64,000 nt of DNA from Aureimonas endophytica. GTDB taxonomy: Bacteria > Pseudomonadota > Alphaproteobacteria > Rhizobiales > Rhizobiaceae. The translations under genes and the position numbers were made by a program. Positions 42,894-53,011 of this stretch are shown piece by piece. Location of the stretch: contig NZ_BMIQ01000008.1 of the NCBI RefSeq assembly GCF_014642635.1, positions 62,001 to 126,000 on the forward strand. Reading direction: 5' to 3'. Within the stretch, counting starts at the first letter, position 1, and every line of letters begins with the position of its first letter. The notes below the pieces were generated by a model, which made no database searches, was not told the DNA's origin, and saw only the letters and a program-made list of their open reading frames with translations.

Positions 42894-44222
42894 TCAGGCG
42901 CCCGTCTCGGCGAAGCGCACCGCCTCGCCCCGCGACGCCGCCACGATCTCCCCCTCCCACATCACGCGCGCGCCGCGCACGATCGTGCCGACCGGCCAGC
43001 CGGTGACGGCCTTGCCGTCATAGGGCGTCCATTGCGAGCGCGAGCCGATCCAGGAATTCTCGATCGTCCGGCGCCGCTTCAGATCGACCACCGTGAGATC
43101 CGCGTCGTAGCCGGTGGCGATCCGGCCCTTGCCGGCGATGCCGAAGATGCGCTGCGGGCCGGCGGAGGTGAGATCGACGAAGCGCTGCAGCGACAGGCGG
43201 CCGTTCGCCACATGGTCGAGCATCACCGGCACCAGGGTCTGGACCCCCGTCATGCCGGAGGGCGACGCCGGATAGGGCTTCGCCTTCTCCTCCAGAGTAT
43301 GGGGCGCGTGGTCGGAGCCGAGCACGTCGATGATCCCCTGCGCGATGCCCTCCCAGATGCCGTCGCGATGGCGCGCGGCGCGCACCGGCGGGTTCATCTG
43401 GAGAAGAGTGCCGAGACGCCGATAGTCGTCGGCGGTCATCGTCAGATGGTGCGGCGTCGCCTCGGCGGTCACCAGCCGCTTGTGCTGGCCGAGAAACGGG
43501 ATCTCCTCGGCGGTCGAGATATGCAGCACATGGATCCGCGCCCCCACCTCCTCGGCGATGGCGACGAGCCGCCGCGTGCAGGACAGGGCCGCCTCCTCGT
43601 CGCGCCAGATGGGATGGGAGGCCGGGTCGCCCTCCACCCGCTCGCCCAGCCGCTCGCGCAGGCGGAACTCGTCCTCGGAATGGAAGGCGGCGCGCCGCCG
43701 CGTGCGCTTCAGGATCGAGCGCACGCCCTCGTCGTCCTCGACCAGGAGACTGCCGGTGGAGGAGCCCATGAACACCTTGATGCCGGCCGCGCCCGGCAGG
43801 CGCTCCAGCTCGGCCACGTCGGCGGCGTTCTCGCGCGTGCCGCCGACCCAGAAGGCGAAGTCGCAATGCATGCGGTGCCGCGCCCGCGCCACCTTGTCGG
43901 CCAGAGCCGCCTCGTCGGTCGTCAGCGGATTGGTGTTCGGCATCTCGAAGACCGTCGTCACGCCGCCGAGCACCGCCGCGCGCGAGCCGGTCTCCAGATC
44001 CTCCTTATGCGTCGCGCCGGGCTCGCGGAAATGGACCTGGCTGTCGATGACGCCCGGCAGGATGTGAAGACCGGCGCAGTCGACCACCTCGCCGGCGCGC
44101 TCCGCCGCGATTTGGCCAATGAAGGCGATGCGCCCGTCGCGGATGCCGATGTCGCGAAGGCCCTCGCCATCGTGGTTGACGACCGTTCCGTTCTTCAGAA
44201 CCGTATCGAAGGTGTCCGTCAC
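42894..44222 (-). CDS. pyrC: Dihydroorotase
   Basis: 442 aa amidohydrolase of pyrimidine synthesis. QVHFREPGATHKEDL supplies metal ligands and substrate contacts, EMPNTNP and the C-terminal GSDHAPH the others. GTG at 44222 is preferred because the longer frame covers the ygfZ gap. Lone gene, not linked to other pyr genes; pyrE is at 54549. Confidence 0.93.
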   Translation of the reverse strand: MTDTFDTVLKNGTVVNHDGEGLRDIGIRDGRIAFIGQIAAERAGEVVDCAGLHILPGVIDSQVHFREPGATHKEDLETGSRAAVLGGVTTVFEMPNTNPLTTDEAALADKVARARHRMHCDFAFWVGGTRENAADVAELERLPGAAGIKVFMGSSTGSLLVEDDEGVRSILKRTRRRAAFHSEDEFRLRERLGERVEGDPASHPIWRDEEAALSCTRRLVAIAEEVGARIHVLHISTAEEIPFLGQHKRLVTAEATPHHLTMTADDYRRLGTLLQMNPPVRAARHRDGIWEGIAQGIIDVLGSDHAPHTLEEKAKPYPASPSGMTGVQTLVPVMLDHVANGRLSLQRFVDLTSAGPQRIFGIAGKGRIATGYDADLTVVDLKRRRTIENSWIGSRSQWTPYDGKAVTGWPVGTIVRGARVMWEGEIVAASRGEAVRFAETGA

Positions 44223-44293
44223 GAGGGCTGCTCCAGCTTGTCGCCGATCGTCCCGGGGATTACGTAGGCTGCGCCTGCAAAGCAAGCGAGGCA

Positions 44294-45157
44294 ATGCCAT
44301 CCATGCCCCAGACCCTTCTCGCGGACCGCGCGACGCTCGCCGTTTCCGGCGAACAGGCGGCCGAATTCCTTCAGAACCTCGTGACCTCCGATATCGAGGC
44401 GCTCGGCGAGGCCGAGATGCGCCCTTCGGCCCTTCTGACGCCGCAGGGCAAGATCCTGTTCGACTTCCTCATCGGCCGTGGGCCGGACGGCGACTTCCGG
44501 CTGGATGTCGCGGCCGGCGCGCGCGGCGACCTCGCCAAGCGCCTGACGCTCTACCGCCTGCGCGCCAAGGTCGCGATCGCGCCGCTGGACGAGCCGGTGC
44601 GCGCCGTCTGGGACGAACCGGTCGCGGCCGAGGGCCTCATGGCCGATCGCCGCTTCCCGGAAGCGACGGTCTATCGCAGCTATGGCGAGGCCCTTTCCGG
44701 CATCGAGGACGGGACGGCGGAGGATTTCGCCGCCCGGCGCATCCGTGCCGGCATCGCCGAGGCGGAACGCGACTTCCCGGCCTCCGACGTCTTTCCGCAT
44801 GACGTGCTGCTCGACCAGAACGGCGGCGTCTCCTTCCGCAAGGGCTGCTATGTCGGCCAGGAGGTGGTGTCGCGCATGCAGCATCGCGGCACGGCGCGGC
44901 GGCGCCTGATGCTGGCGGCGGCGGACGGCCACCTGACGCCCGGCGCCGAGATCCTCGCCGAGGGCAAGCCGATCGGCACGGTCCTTTCCAGCATCGGCGA
45001 GGACGGCATCGCCATGGTGCGGATCGACCGACTGGCGGAAGCCTTGGCCGGGGACGCCTCGATTGCCGCCGACGGCGTGCCGGTCGAGCTGACGATTCCG
45101 GCCTGGGCTGGCTATGCCCTGCCGCGATCCGACGCGCCCATGGCGGGCGACGCGTGA
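44294..45157 (+). CDS. ygfZ: YgfZ/GcvT-domain iron-sulfur cluster assembly factor
   Basis: 287 aa. The key motif KGCYVGQEVVSRMQHRG is present, with the tetrahydrofolate-binding fold. Helps repair or assemble Fe-S enzymes. Starts at 44294 or 44303. Its last 4 bases overlap the HD gene (GTGA). Confidence 0.94.
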   Translation: MPSMPQTLLADRATLAVSGEQAAEFLQNLVTSDIEALGEAEMRPSALLTPQGKILFDFLIGRGPDGDFRLDVAAGARGDLAKRLTLYRLRAKVAIAPLDEPVRAVWDEPVAAEGLMADRRFPEATVYRSYGEALSGIEDGTAEDFAARRIRAGIAEAERDFPASDVFPHDVLLDQNGGVSFRKGCYVGQEVVSRMQHRGTARRRLMLAAADGHLTPGAEILAEGKPIGTVLSSIGEDGIAMVRIDRLAEALAGDASIAADGVPVELTIPAWAGYALPRSDAPMAGDA

Positions 45158-45777
45158 GCGCATCGCCGGCCGCCCGTCCCCGCGTCTGGCAGCGCATGCT
45201 GTCCGGCCGGCGCCTTGATCTCCTCGATCCCTCGCCGCTCGACATCGAGATCGAGGACATCGCGCATGGCCTCGCCCGCGTCGCGCGCTGGAACGGCCAG
45301 ACGACCGGCGACCATGCCTTCTCGGTCGCCCAGCATTCGCTGATCGTCGAGACGATCGTCGCGGCGGTCGACCCGCGCCCCCTCGCCCGGCTGGCGGCAC
45401 TGCTGCACGATGCGCCCGAATATGTGATCGGTGACATGATCTCGCCCTTCAAGGCGGTGATGGGCGGCGACTACAAGCAAGTGGAGAAGCGCCTGCAACT
45501 GGCGGTGCATCTGCGCTTCGGCCTGCCGCCCGAACTGCCGAAGGAGCTGGAGAAGACGATCAAGGCGGCCGATCGCCTTTCCGCCTTCCACGAGGCGGTG
45601 CTGCTCGCCGGCTTCTCCCGGGCCGAGGCGGGCACCTTCTTCGGCCAGCCGAAGCGCGCGCTCCTTTCCGAACAGGATTTCATGCCCCGGCCGGCGGCCA
45701 GCGTCGGCGCCGAATTCATCGCGCGGTTCCAGGCGCTCGACGCCACCACCCCTTCCAACAGGACGATTTCCCGATGA
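45154..45777 (+). CDS. HD-domain phosphohydrolase, YfbR-like
   Basis: 207 aa. HAFSVAQHSLIVETIV, ALLHDAPEYVIGDMISP and KAADRLSAFHEA carry the HD metal ligands. Similar to the prophage HD gene at 16382. Probably cleaves nucleoside monophosphates. GTG start overlaps ygfZ, and its stop overlaps the phosphatase start. Confidence 0.92.
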   Translation: MSASPAARPRVWQRMLSGRRLDLLDPSPLDIEIEDIAHGLARVARWNGQTTGDHAFSVAQHSLIVETIVAAVDPRPLARLAALLHDAPEYVIGDMISPFKAVMGGDYKQVEKRLQLAVHLRFGLPPELPKELEKTIKAADRLSAFHEAVLLAGFSRAEAGTFFGQPKRALLSEQDFMPRPAASVGAEFIARFQALDATTPSNRTISR

Positions 45778-46334
45778 CCTATCTCGTCGTTTCCTCGCTC
45801 GCCGATCTGCCGGCGACGGTGGACACGCATGGCGCGCGCGATGTCGTGACGCTCATCAATGTCGGCACGCCGGTGACGCGTCCCGACCCGATCGCCGAGG
45901 ACCGGCATCTCTTCATCGGCGTCAGCGACATCGTGGAGCCGATGGACGGAATGATTCTGCCGGATACGAGCCATCTCGACCGGCTGCTCGACTTCGGGCG
46001 GCGCTGGGACCGGCAGGCGCCGCTGGCGATCCATTGCTTCGCCGGCATCAGCCGCTCGACGGCGGCCGCGTATATCCTGGCGCTCGCCATCAATCCCGAT
46101 CTCGACGAGCAGGCCCTGGCCGAGGAGCTGCGCCGCCGCGCCCCGACCGCGACGCCCAATGCCCGCCTCGTCGCCCTCGCCGACGAGAAGCTCGGCCGCT
46201 CCGGCCGCATGATCGCCGCGATCCGCTCCATCGGGCGCGGCGCCGACGCCTTCGCCGGCACGCCCTTCATCCTGCCGCTGGTGCTGGAGGCCGAGGCGCT
46301 GGCGGACATGCCGGTGGTGCAACCCGTCGGCTGA
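45774..46334 (+). CDS. Dual-specificity/tyrosine phosphatase-like protein
   Basis: 186 aa. HCFAGISRSTA is the CX5R catalytic loop with nucleophile Cys. The N-terminal half (YLVVSSLADLPAT) is of the bacterial protein-tyrosine phosphatase type found in the order. Forms an operon with ygfZ and the HD gene. Target unknown. Confidence 0.9.
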   Translation: MTYLVVSSLADLPATVDTHGARDVVTLINVGTPVTRPDPIAEDRHLFIGVSDIVEPMDGMILPDTSHLDRLLDFGRRWDRQAPLAIHCFAGISRSTAAAYILALAINPDLDEQALAEELRRRAPTATPNARLVALADEKLGRSGRMIAAIRSIGRGADAFAGTPFILPLVLEAEALADMPVVQPVG

Positions 46335-46357
46335 AGCCGCCGGCGACCGGGCCCGTC

Positions 46358-47176
46358 TCAGTCCTTCGGCTGATAGACGTTGTCCGGTCCCGGAAAGCTG
46401 CGATCGCCGACCGCCGCGGCATAGGCGGCGATCGCGGCGTCCGCGTCCTCGCCGAGCGATCCGAAGCGCTTGACGAAGCGCGGCACGCGCGGCGACAGGC
46501 CGAGAATATCTTCCAGGACGATGATCTGACCGTCGCAGCGCGGCGACGCGCCGATGCCGATGGTCGGGATCGGAATGGCCGCGGTGATCTCGGCGGCGAG
46601 CGGTTCGACGATGCCTTCGAGCACCACGGCGAAGGCCCCCGCCTCCGCCACCGCGATCGCGTCGCGCCGGATGCGGTCCCAGTCGGCGCGGGCCCGCCCC
46701 TGCGTGCGGAAGCCGCCGAGCGCCATCACCGCCTGCGGCGTCAGGCCGATATGGGCGACGACCGGCACGCCGCGCGCCGCGAGAAAGGCGACCGTGCCGG
46801 CCATCGCCTCGCCGCCCTCGAGCTTCACCGCCGTGCAGCCGGTCTCGCCCAGCACCCGCGCCGCGCTGCGGAAGGCCTCGTCCGGCCCCGCCTCGTAGGA
46901 GCCGAAAGGCAGATCGACGGTGACGAGGGCGCGGGCGGCGCCGCGCATCACACTCCGCCCGTGGAGGATCATCATGTCCAGCGTCGCGCCGAGCGTCGAG
47001 GCCATGCCATGCTCGACCATGGCGACGCTGTCGCCGACGAGGATGAGATCGGCATGGCGATCGACGAGGCGCGCGGTGAGCGCGCTATAGGCGGTGATCG
47101 CCACGATCGGGCGGCCGCCCTTGCGCGCGGTGATATCGGGCACGGTCAGGCGCTTGCTGACGACTTCGGCGCTCAT
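46358..47176 (-). CDS. panB: 3-methyl-2-oxobutanoate hydroxymethyltransferase
   Basis: 272 aa. [34 protein letters not shown] and [20 protein letters not shown] match PanB, first step of pantothenate synthesis. ATG at 47176 overlaps the panC stop by 4 nt. Confidence 0.96.
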   Translation of the reverse strand: MSAEVVSKRLTVPDITARKGGRPIVAITAYSALTARLVDRHADLILVGDSVAMVEHGMASTLGATLDMMILHGRSVMRGAARALVTVDLPFGSYEAGPDEAFRSAARVLGETGCTAVKLEGGEAMAGTVAFLAARGVPVVAHIGLTPQAVMALGGFRTQGRARADWDRIRRDAIAVAEAGAFAVVLEGIVEPLAAEITAAIPIPTIGIGASPRCDGQIIVLEDILGLSPRVPRFVKRFGSLGEDADAAIAAYAAAVGDRSFPGPDNVYQPKD

Positions 47177-48033
47177 GGGCCTTCCTCCGTCACGAGTTCC
47201 ATCTGGTCGATGAGGACGACGGCGCCGAGCCGGGCCGTGACGAGAAGCACCGCCGGCGCGGGACCGACCCTTTCCACCGGCCGCAGCGTCGCGCTGTCGC
47301 AGAGATCGGCTGACACGAGGGCGATCGAGGGCTCGGCGCCGATCGTCGCCGTCAGCGTGGCGAGAAGCCGTTCCACGTCGCGCTCGCCATCCGCGAAGCG
47401 CGCGGCGGCGGCCGCGAGGCCGCGATGGAGGACCGGGGCGGCCTGCCGCTCCTCGGCCGACAGGCGGACATTGCGCGAGGACATGGCGAGCCCGTCCGCC
47501 TCGCGCACCGTCGGCACGCCGACGATCGCGACGCGCATCGACAGGTCGCGCACCATGCGGCGGACGACGGCCAGCTGCTGGAAATCCTTCTCGCCGAAAT
47601 AGGCGCGGGTCGGCTCGGCGATGTTGAAGAGCTTCGTCACCACCGTCGCGACGCCCCGGAAATGGCCGGGCCGCTGGCGTCCGATCAGAAGGTCCGACAG
47701 CGATTCCACCTCGACATGCGTCTCGATCGGCTGCGGATACATCTCGCGCACATCGGGGGCGAAGACGAGATCGACGCCATGCGCCCGGCAAAGCTCCAGA
47801 TCGCGGTCTAGATCGCGCGGATAGGCGGCGAAGTCCTCGTTCGGGCCGAACTGCGTCGGATTGACGAAGATCGAGACCACGGTGACGGCGTTCTCGGCCC
47901 GGGCGCGATCGACGAGCGTCATATGCCCCCGATGGAGATAGCCCATCGTCGGCACGAGGCCGATGGCGGCTTCGGCCCGGCGCGCGGGCCGAAGCGCCTC
48001 GCGCAGATCGGAAAGGGTGGTGATGAGTTGCAC
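47173..48033 (-). CDS. panC: Pantothenate synthetase
   Basis: 286 aa from the GTG at 48033. [14 protein letters not shown] (HIGH-like), [18 protein letters not shown], and [25 protein letters not shown] match PanC. A GTG at 48096 would add 21 residues. Makes pantothenate from pantoate and beta-alanine. Confidence 0.95.
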   Translation of the reverse strand: MQLITTLSDLREALRPARRAEAAIGLVPTMGYLHRGHMTLVDRARAENAVTVVSIFVNPTQFGPNEDFAAYPRDLDRDLELCRAHGVDLVFAPDVREMYPQPIETHVEVESLSDLLIGRQRPGHFRGVATVVTKLFNIAEPTRAYFGEKDFQQLAVVRRMVRDLSMRVAIVGVPTVREADGLAMSSRNVRLSAEERQAAPVLHRGLAAAAARFADGERDVERLLATLTATIGAEPSIALVSADLCDSATLRPVERVGPAPAVLLVTARLGAVVLIDQMELVTEEGP

Positions 48034-48213
48034 GGCGCGAAACGGACCCGGCTGCGTTAACGGTCGGGCTTTGCCATCTTTCGGTCCTCCCGTCACGGCA
48101 AAAGCGTCCGGACGCGACCGGACACCGGCCCCGACGCGCCCCCTTTTCGCCCGCGACGCGACGGGCTACCAGTTCGGACGCATTTCGTTCGCCCGGGTAC
48201 GAGGGAAAGTTTC

Positions 48214-49851
48214 ATGCGCATGATCAGACGCCTGACGCTGGCGCTCCTGGTTTCGACGGCGCCCGCCATGGCGCAGGCGCCGAGCCCCGAACCGGCGCCC
48301 GCCGGCACCGACGAAGGCGCGCGCGGTCTCGTCCAGTCGCTTCTGCCCTATTTCGGCCAGGCGGCGTTCGACAAGGGCGTCGTGAAGGTCGCGCCGGATC
48401 CGGCCGGCTATCGCATCACTCTCGATCCGCAGGGCGTCGTCGCCGCGCTCGCCTCGAAGTCGCCGGGCAATATCCGCATCGCGCCCTATTCCCTCGTCGT
48501 CAGCCCGCGGGCCGACGGCAACTGGAACACGTTCTCCGATGCCGCCATCAGCTTTTCCGGCACGGTAGAGGCGCCCGAAGGCAGCCAGACGATCCGCTAC
48601 GAATTGGGTCCGCAGGTCTTCAAGGGCGTCTTCTCGCCGCCGCTTGCCGCGCTCCTGTCCGGCACGGGCAGCGTCGAGCGCACCGAGATGAGTTCCGCCG
48701 ATAAGAACGGCGGCAAGGTCGAGATGCGGCTCGGCCGCATCGATCTGTCGGCGACCGGCGCGCCGAACGCCAAGGGCGGCGCCGATATCGGCGTGAAGCA
48801 GACGGGACGCGATTTCGCCGAGACGGTGAGCGTACCCCAGGCCGGCGACGGGGCGGTAAGCGGCATCAGCTTCGACGTCAAGGCGGCGACGCTCGCCTCC
48901 GACCTTTCGGCCGTCGCGGCGCGCACGCGCCCGATCCTCGACCTCTATGCCTTCATGCTCGCCCATCCCGAATTCCTGGAGGGCAAGCCCGGCGACGCGC
49001 GGCTGTCCGCCGGCCAGGAGGAGTTCAAGACGAAGCTCCGGGCCCTCCTGCCGCTTTGGGACGATCTCCGCTCGACCTCGGAACTCGGCGGCATCGCGGT
49101 CACCTCGCCCTTCGGCACTGCCAAGGCGGCACGCTTCGCCGGCACCATGACGGCGAGCGGCATCGCCAGGAGCGGCAGCTTCACCTATGCCTTGGGGATC
49201 GACGGACTCGAACTCGCCTCGCCGGCCATTCCCGCCTGGACCGCCGCGCTCTTGCCGCGCGACATCGCCCTCCGGTTCAAGGTCGACAATCTCGATCTGG
49301 AGACGCCGGCCGGGATCGCTCTCGCCGATCTCGACCTGACGCGCGCCGAACCCTTGAGCACCGAGGCGAAGGCGCGGATCACAGAGGCCTTCGACACCAA
49401 TCCGCCGCGCTTCCTTCTGGAGGAGAGCCGCATCAGGAGCCGCGATCTCGACCTCCTCCTGTCCGGCTCGGTGGCGATCGCCGCCGGCAAGCCCTCAGCC
49501 TCGCTGCGGATCGAGGCGGCGGGCCTGGAAAAGACGATCGAGTCCCTGAAGCAGACGGCGGGCGACGCGCCGGAGGTCAACCAGCTGATCGGCGGCCTCT
49601 CCATGGCAAAGGGCTTCGGCAAGACGCTGGCCGACGGGCGGGTGCAATGGATCGTCGACGCGGCCTCCGACGGATCGGTGAAGATCAACGGCTTCGAGAT
49701 CAAGGGGCCGGATCCGGTGACCGCTCCCGGCGCGGCGGATGACGGGGACGAGGACGGCGAGGACGAAGGCATCGCGCCGGACGGCGAAGTGCCGATGGAT
49801 CAGGCGCCGACCGACGACAATGCCCTGCCCTCGACCCCGCCGCAGCCGTGA
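48214..49851 (+). CDS. Exported DUF2125-like protein
   Basis: 545 aa. Signal peptide (about 1-21), then a long beta-rich body with repeated short motifs (KGGADIGVKQTGRDFAETVSV, SLRIEAAGLEKTIES). The C-terminal 60 residues are acidic (GDEDGEDEG) and may be disordered. DUF2125 is my best recollection, weakly held. Convergent with recO with 3 bp between. Confidence 0.75.
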   Translation: MRMIRRLTLALLVSTAPAMAQAPSPEPAPAGTDEGARGLVQSLLPYFGQAAFDKGVVKVAPDPAGYRITLDPQGVVAALASKSPGNIRIAPYSLVVSPRADGNWNTFSDAAISFSGTVEAPEGSQTIRYELGPQVFKGVFSPPLAALLSGTGSVERTEMSSADKNGGKVEMRLGRIDLSATGAPNAKGGADIGVKQTGRDFAETVSVPQAGDGAVSGISFDVKAATLASDLSAVAARTRPILDLYAFMLAHPEFLEGKPGDARLSAGQEEFKTKLRALLPLWDDLRSTSELGGIAVTSPFGTAKAARFAGTMTASGIARSGSFTYALGIDGLELASPAIPAWTAALLPRDIALRFKVDNLDLETPAGIALADLDLTRAEPLSTEAKARITEAFDTNPPRFLLEESRIRSRDLDLLLSGSVAIAAGKPSASLRIEAAGLEKTIESLKQTAGDAPEVNQLIGGLSMAKGFGKTLADGRVQWIVDAASDGSVKINGFEIKGPDPVTAPGAADDGDEDGEDEGIAPDGEVPMDQAPTDDNALPSTPPQP

Positions 49852-49854
49852 CGC

Positions 49855-50577
49855 TCAGGTCGCGGCACCGATCGCCGCGATCAGCGCCGCGCGCGACGGC
49901 GGCTCGGCGATGCCGCGCGGTTGCCAGACATGGCGGGCGAGGAAATAGCCGGTGAGGCGGAAGCCCGCCGCGATCTCGCCCGGCGCCGGCCGGAGCGCCG
50001 GGTCGCGCAGGAAGAGCGGCAAGGGCAGGAGCTTGTCGCGCCAGGGCTCGCCCGGCTCGCGGCCGACCGCCCGGCCGGATTTCGGCGAGACATAGACGAG
50101 ATCCTCCGTCGCGCCGGTGGCGGCGCAGGCGGCGAGATCGAGGCCGAAGCCGAGTTCCTCCAGCAGCGCCACCTCGAAGCGCAGGACCAGCTCGCCGCTG
50201 CGCGCCGCGTTGTCGAAATGGTCGAGGATCAGCGAAAGGCCGTCGTAAAGGCGCGGATGCGGATCGCGCTCCGGCAAGAGCCGCAGATGGCCGGCGAGAA
50301 GCTGGATGCCGTGCAGCGCGACGGCGCTTTCCATCAGCCGCGCGGCGCGCAGCTCGGCCGGCTCCACGACATAGGTGCCGAGCTGCTCGTCGATCCGGGC
50401 CCGCCAGGTCGCCTCCACCTCGTTGCCGGGCTGGAGCACCGGCTGGAGCCGGCGCGAGCGGCCGCCGCGCACGATGCCGAGATGGCGCCCGCGCGAGCGC
50501 GTCATCAGTTCGGCGATGACGCTCGTCTCGCCATGGCGGCGCAGGCCGAGAACGATGGCGGATTCACGCCATTCCAT
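49855..50577 (-). CDS. recO: DNA repair protein RecO
   Basis: 240 aa. MEWRESAIVLGLRRHGETSVIAELMTRSRGRH is the OB-fold start and GRGGR-like and VYVSPKSGRAV segments fit RecO. Acts in RecFOR gap repair. Three bp downstream of era. Confidence 0.96.
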   Translation of the reverse strand: MEWRESAIVLGLRRHGETSVIAELMTRSRGRHLGIVRGGRSRRLQPVLQPGNEVEATWRARIDEQLGTYVVEPAELRAARLMESAVALHGIQLLAGHLRLLPERDPHPRLYDGLSLILDHFDNAARSGELVLRFEVALLEELGFGLDLAACAATGATEDLVYVSPKSGRAVGREPGEPWRDKLLPLPLFLRDPALRPAPGEIAAGFRLTGYFLARHVWQPRGIAEPPSRAALIAAIGAAT

Positions 50578-50580
50578 CGG

Positions 50581-51504
50581 TCAGGTCGAGAAGTCGAGAC
50601 CCATCTCGCGATAGCGATCGGGATCGTCGCCCCAGTTCTCGCGCACCTTCACGAAGAGGAAGAGATGCACGGTCTCCTCGGCCGCCTCGGCGATGTCGCG
50701 GCGCGCCGCCTGGCCGATCGCCTTGATCGTCTCGCCCTTGTGGCCGATCACGATCTTCTTCTGGCTGTCGCGCTCGACATAGATCGTCTGCTCGATGCGC
50801 ACCGAGCCGTCCGGCTGCTTCTTCCAGAGCTCGGTCTCGACCGTGCTGGCATAGGGAAGTTCCTGATGCAGGCGCAGGAACAGCTTCTCGCGCGTGATCT
50901 CGGCGGCGAGCTGGCGGATCGGCAGGTCGGTGATCTGATCCTCGGGATAGTACCAGGGGCCCTCCGGCAGCGCCTCGGCGAGAAAGCCCATGAGGTCGCG
51001 GCAGCCCGAGCCGTTGAGGGCCGAGATCATGAAGACGCGCTCGAAGGCGATGCCGCGCTCGGTCAGGTCCTTGGTGAGGCCGAGAAGCTTTTCCCGCTCG
51101 ATCCGGTCGATCTTGTTGAGCAGCAGCACGATGCGCCCACCGCTGTCCTTCAGCCGTTCGAGGACCGCCTCGACATCCTCCGAAACGCCGCGTTCGGCAT
51201 CCATGATAAAGAGCACGATATCGGCATCCTTGGCGCCGCTCCAGGCGGTGCGCACCATGGCGCGGTCGAGCCGCCGCTTCGGCTTGAAGACGCCGGGCGC
51301 GTCGACGAAGACGATCTGCGTGCGGTTCTCGATGGCGATGCCGCGCACCAGCGCCCGCGTCGTCTGCACCTTGTGCGTGACGATCGAGACCTTGGTGCCG
51401 ACGAGCTGGTTGACGAGCGTCGACTTGCCGGCATTCGGGGCGCCGAGCAGCGCCACGAAGCCAGAGCGCGTGTCGGTCGCGGCGGGGTTGGGGGTCTCGC
51501 TCAA
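50581..51504 (-). CDS. era: GTPase Era
   Basis: 307 aa from a TTG overlapping the rnc stop (TTGA). GAPNAGKSTLVN, DAPGV and NKID form the GTPase, followed by a KH domain with GHKGETIKAIGQAAR. Binds 16S rRNA in ribosome maturation. The frame extends upstream inside rnc, so an earlier start is unlikely. Confidence 0.97.
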   Translation of the reverse strand: MSETPNPAATDTRSGFVALLGAPNAGKSTLVNQLVGTKVSIVTHKVQTTRALVRGIAIENRTQIVFVDAPGVFKPKRRLDRAMVRTAWSGAKDADIVLFIMDAERGVSEDVEAVLERLKDSGGRIVLLLNKIDRIEREKLLGLTKDLTERGIAFERVFMISALNGSGCRDLMGFLAEALPEGPWYYPEDQITDLPIRQLAAEITREKLFLRLHQELPYASTVETELWKKQPDGSVRIEQTIYVERDSQKKIVIGHKGETIKAIGQAARRDIAEAAEETVHLFLFVKVRENWGDDPDRYREMGLDFST

Positions 51505-52214
51505 GCCTCGTCTTCCTTCCACACCGCCTCGCGGATCAGAATCGCGGTGGCGGCCTCCTGTTCGGCGAGGCGGCGCGAGCGCCCCTGGCCTTCCGCCGGC
51601 GCCAGCCCGTCGATCACGGTGCGCACGGTGAATATCGGGTCGTGATCCGGGCCGGTCCGCGCCACGATCTCGTAGCGCGGCGGCACGGTGGTGCGGGTAT
51701 GCACCCATTCCTGCAAGGCCGTCTTCGGGTCGCGCCGCGCCGTCGCGGCGGCGCCGAGCTTGTCCGCCCAGAAACGCAGGATGAAGCGGCGCGCGTCGTC
51801 CAGCCCATTGCCAAGATAGATGGCGGCGATGAGCGATTCCACCACGTCGGCGCGGATATTGCGGGTGCTGTCCGCCGGCATCTTCTTCAGGTCGCCGCCG
51901 CCGTGCCGGATGAAGTCGGGCAGACCGACCGCATCGGCGATCTCGGCGCAGGCATCGGCGCTGACGAGCTGGTTCAGCTTCAGCGATAGATCGCCCTCGC
52001 TCGATTTCGGGAACATCTCGAAGAGCTTCTCGGAGACGACGAGGCCGAGCACGCGGTCGCCGAGAAATTCCAGCCGCTCGTAATTGGTCGCGCCCTTGGC
52101 GGCGCGGTGGCTCGCATGGGTCAGGGCGCGTTCGAGCCGGGCGCGGTCGGCCACCCGAAAGCCGATCCGCCGCTCCAGCTCGTCCAGCGACTGGGAAAAC
52201 TTCAGCTTAGCCAT
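51501..52214 (-). CDS. rnc: Ribonuclease III
   Basis: 237 aa. NYERLEFLGDRVLGLVVSE is the catalytic signature with the acidic residues, followed by a dsRNA-binding domain (DPKTALQEWVHTRTTV). Processes rRNA. ATG at 52214 lies 13 nt inside the end of lepB. Confidence 0.97.
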   Translation of the reverse strand: MAKLKFSQSLDELERRIGFRVADRARLERALTHASHRAAKGATNYERLEFLGDRVLGLVVSEKLFEMFPKSSEGDLSLKLNQLVSADACAEIADAVGLPDFIRHGGGDLKKMPADSTRNIRADVVESLIAAIYLGNGLDDARRFILRFWADKLGAAATARRDPKTALQEWVHTRTTVPPRYEIVARTGPDHDPIFTVRTVIDGLAPAEGQGRSRRLAEQEAATAILIREAVWKEDEA

Positions 52215-52954
52215 GTGAAGAAGCGGCCGAGCCGGAGATCGACGGGCCACTTCCAGAATTCGAGCGGTGAGTTGCCGCCGCCGACGGAGAAGAACAGGAT
52301 CTGCGCCTTGCCGACGAGATTCTCCGCCGGGACGTAGCCGACGTCGAAGCGGCTATCGAGCGAGTTGTCGCGATTGTCGCCCATCATGAAATAATGGCCG
52401 TCCGGCACGACGAATTCGCGCGTGTTGTCGCCGGCCGAATTGGGGCTGAGGTCGAGCGTGATGTAGCTGACGCCGTTCGGCAGCGTTTCGCGGAATTGCT
52501 GCACCCGCGCGCCGTTCTCGTCGACGAACTCGCCCGCCGCCTCGCGCGGCACCGCCGTGCCGTTGAGATAGAGCACGCCGTCGCGCACCTGCACATGGTC
52601 GCCCGGCAGGCCGATGACGCGCTTGATGTAGTCGGTCTCCTCCTCGTGCGGCTTGCGGAAGACCACGATGTCGCCGCGCTCCGGCGCGCCGATCGCCGCG
52701 ACCCGGCCCTCGAACGGCAGGTAGCCGACATAAGGGGGCAGCGAGGGGAAGGAATATCTGCTGAAGCCGTAGCTCCATTTCGAGACGAAGAGATAGTCGC
52801 CCTCGAGCAGCGTCGGCATCATCGAGCCGGACGGGATGGAGAAGGGCTGAAACAGGAGGGTGCGGATCACCAGCGCCAGCAGCAGCGCCTGCACCACCAC
52901 CTTGATCGTCTCGCCGATCCCGCCGCTTGTCTTCGTTTCGGCCCGATCGACCAT
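52202..52954 (-). CDS. lepB: Signal peptidase I
   Basis: 250 aa with an N-terminal membrane span, SGSMMPTLLEGD (catalytic Ser) and YIKRVIGLPGD (catalytic Lys). ATG at 52954 has GAAGG seven bases before it; an ATG at 52972 is possible. Cuts Sec and Tat signal peptides. Confidence 0.96.
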   Translation of the reverse strand: MVDRAETKTSGGIGETIKVVVQALLLALVIRTLLFQPFSIPSGSMMPTLLEGDYLFVSKWSYGFSRYSFPSLPPYVGYLPFEGRVAAIGAPERGDIVVFRKPHEEETDYIKRVIGLPGDHVQVRDGVLYLNGTAVPREAAGEFVDENGARVQQFRETLPNGVSYITLDLSPNSAGDNTREFVVPDGHYFMMGDNRDNSLDSRFDVGYVPAENLVGKAQILFFSVGGGNSPLEFWKWPVDLRLGRFFTWLS

Positions 52955-53011
52955 GCCTTGCCCTTCGCCCATTCCGCGCCGCGTGGCGCGGCCTTGCTTA
53001 CTAACGATTCG

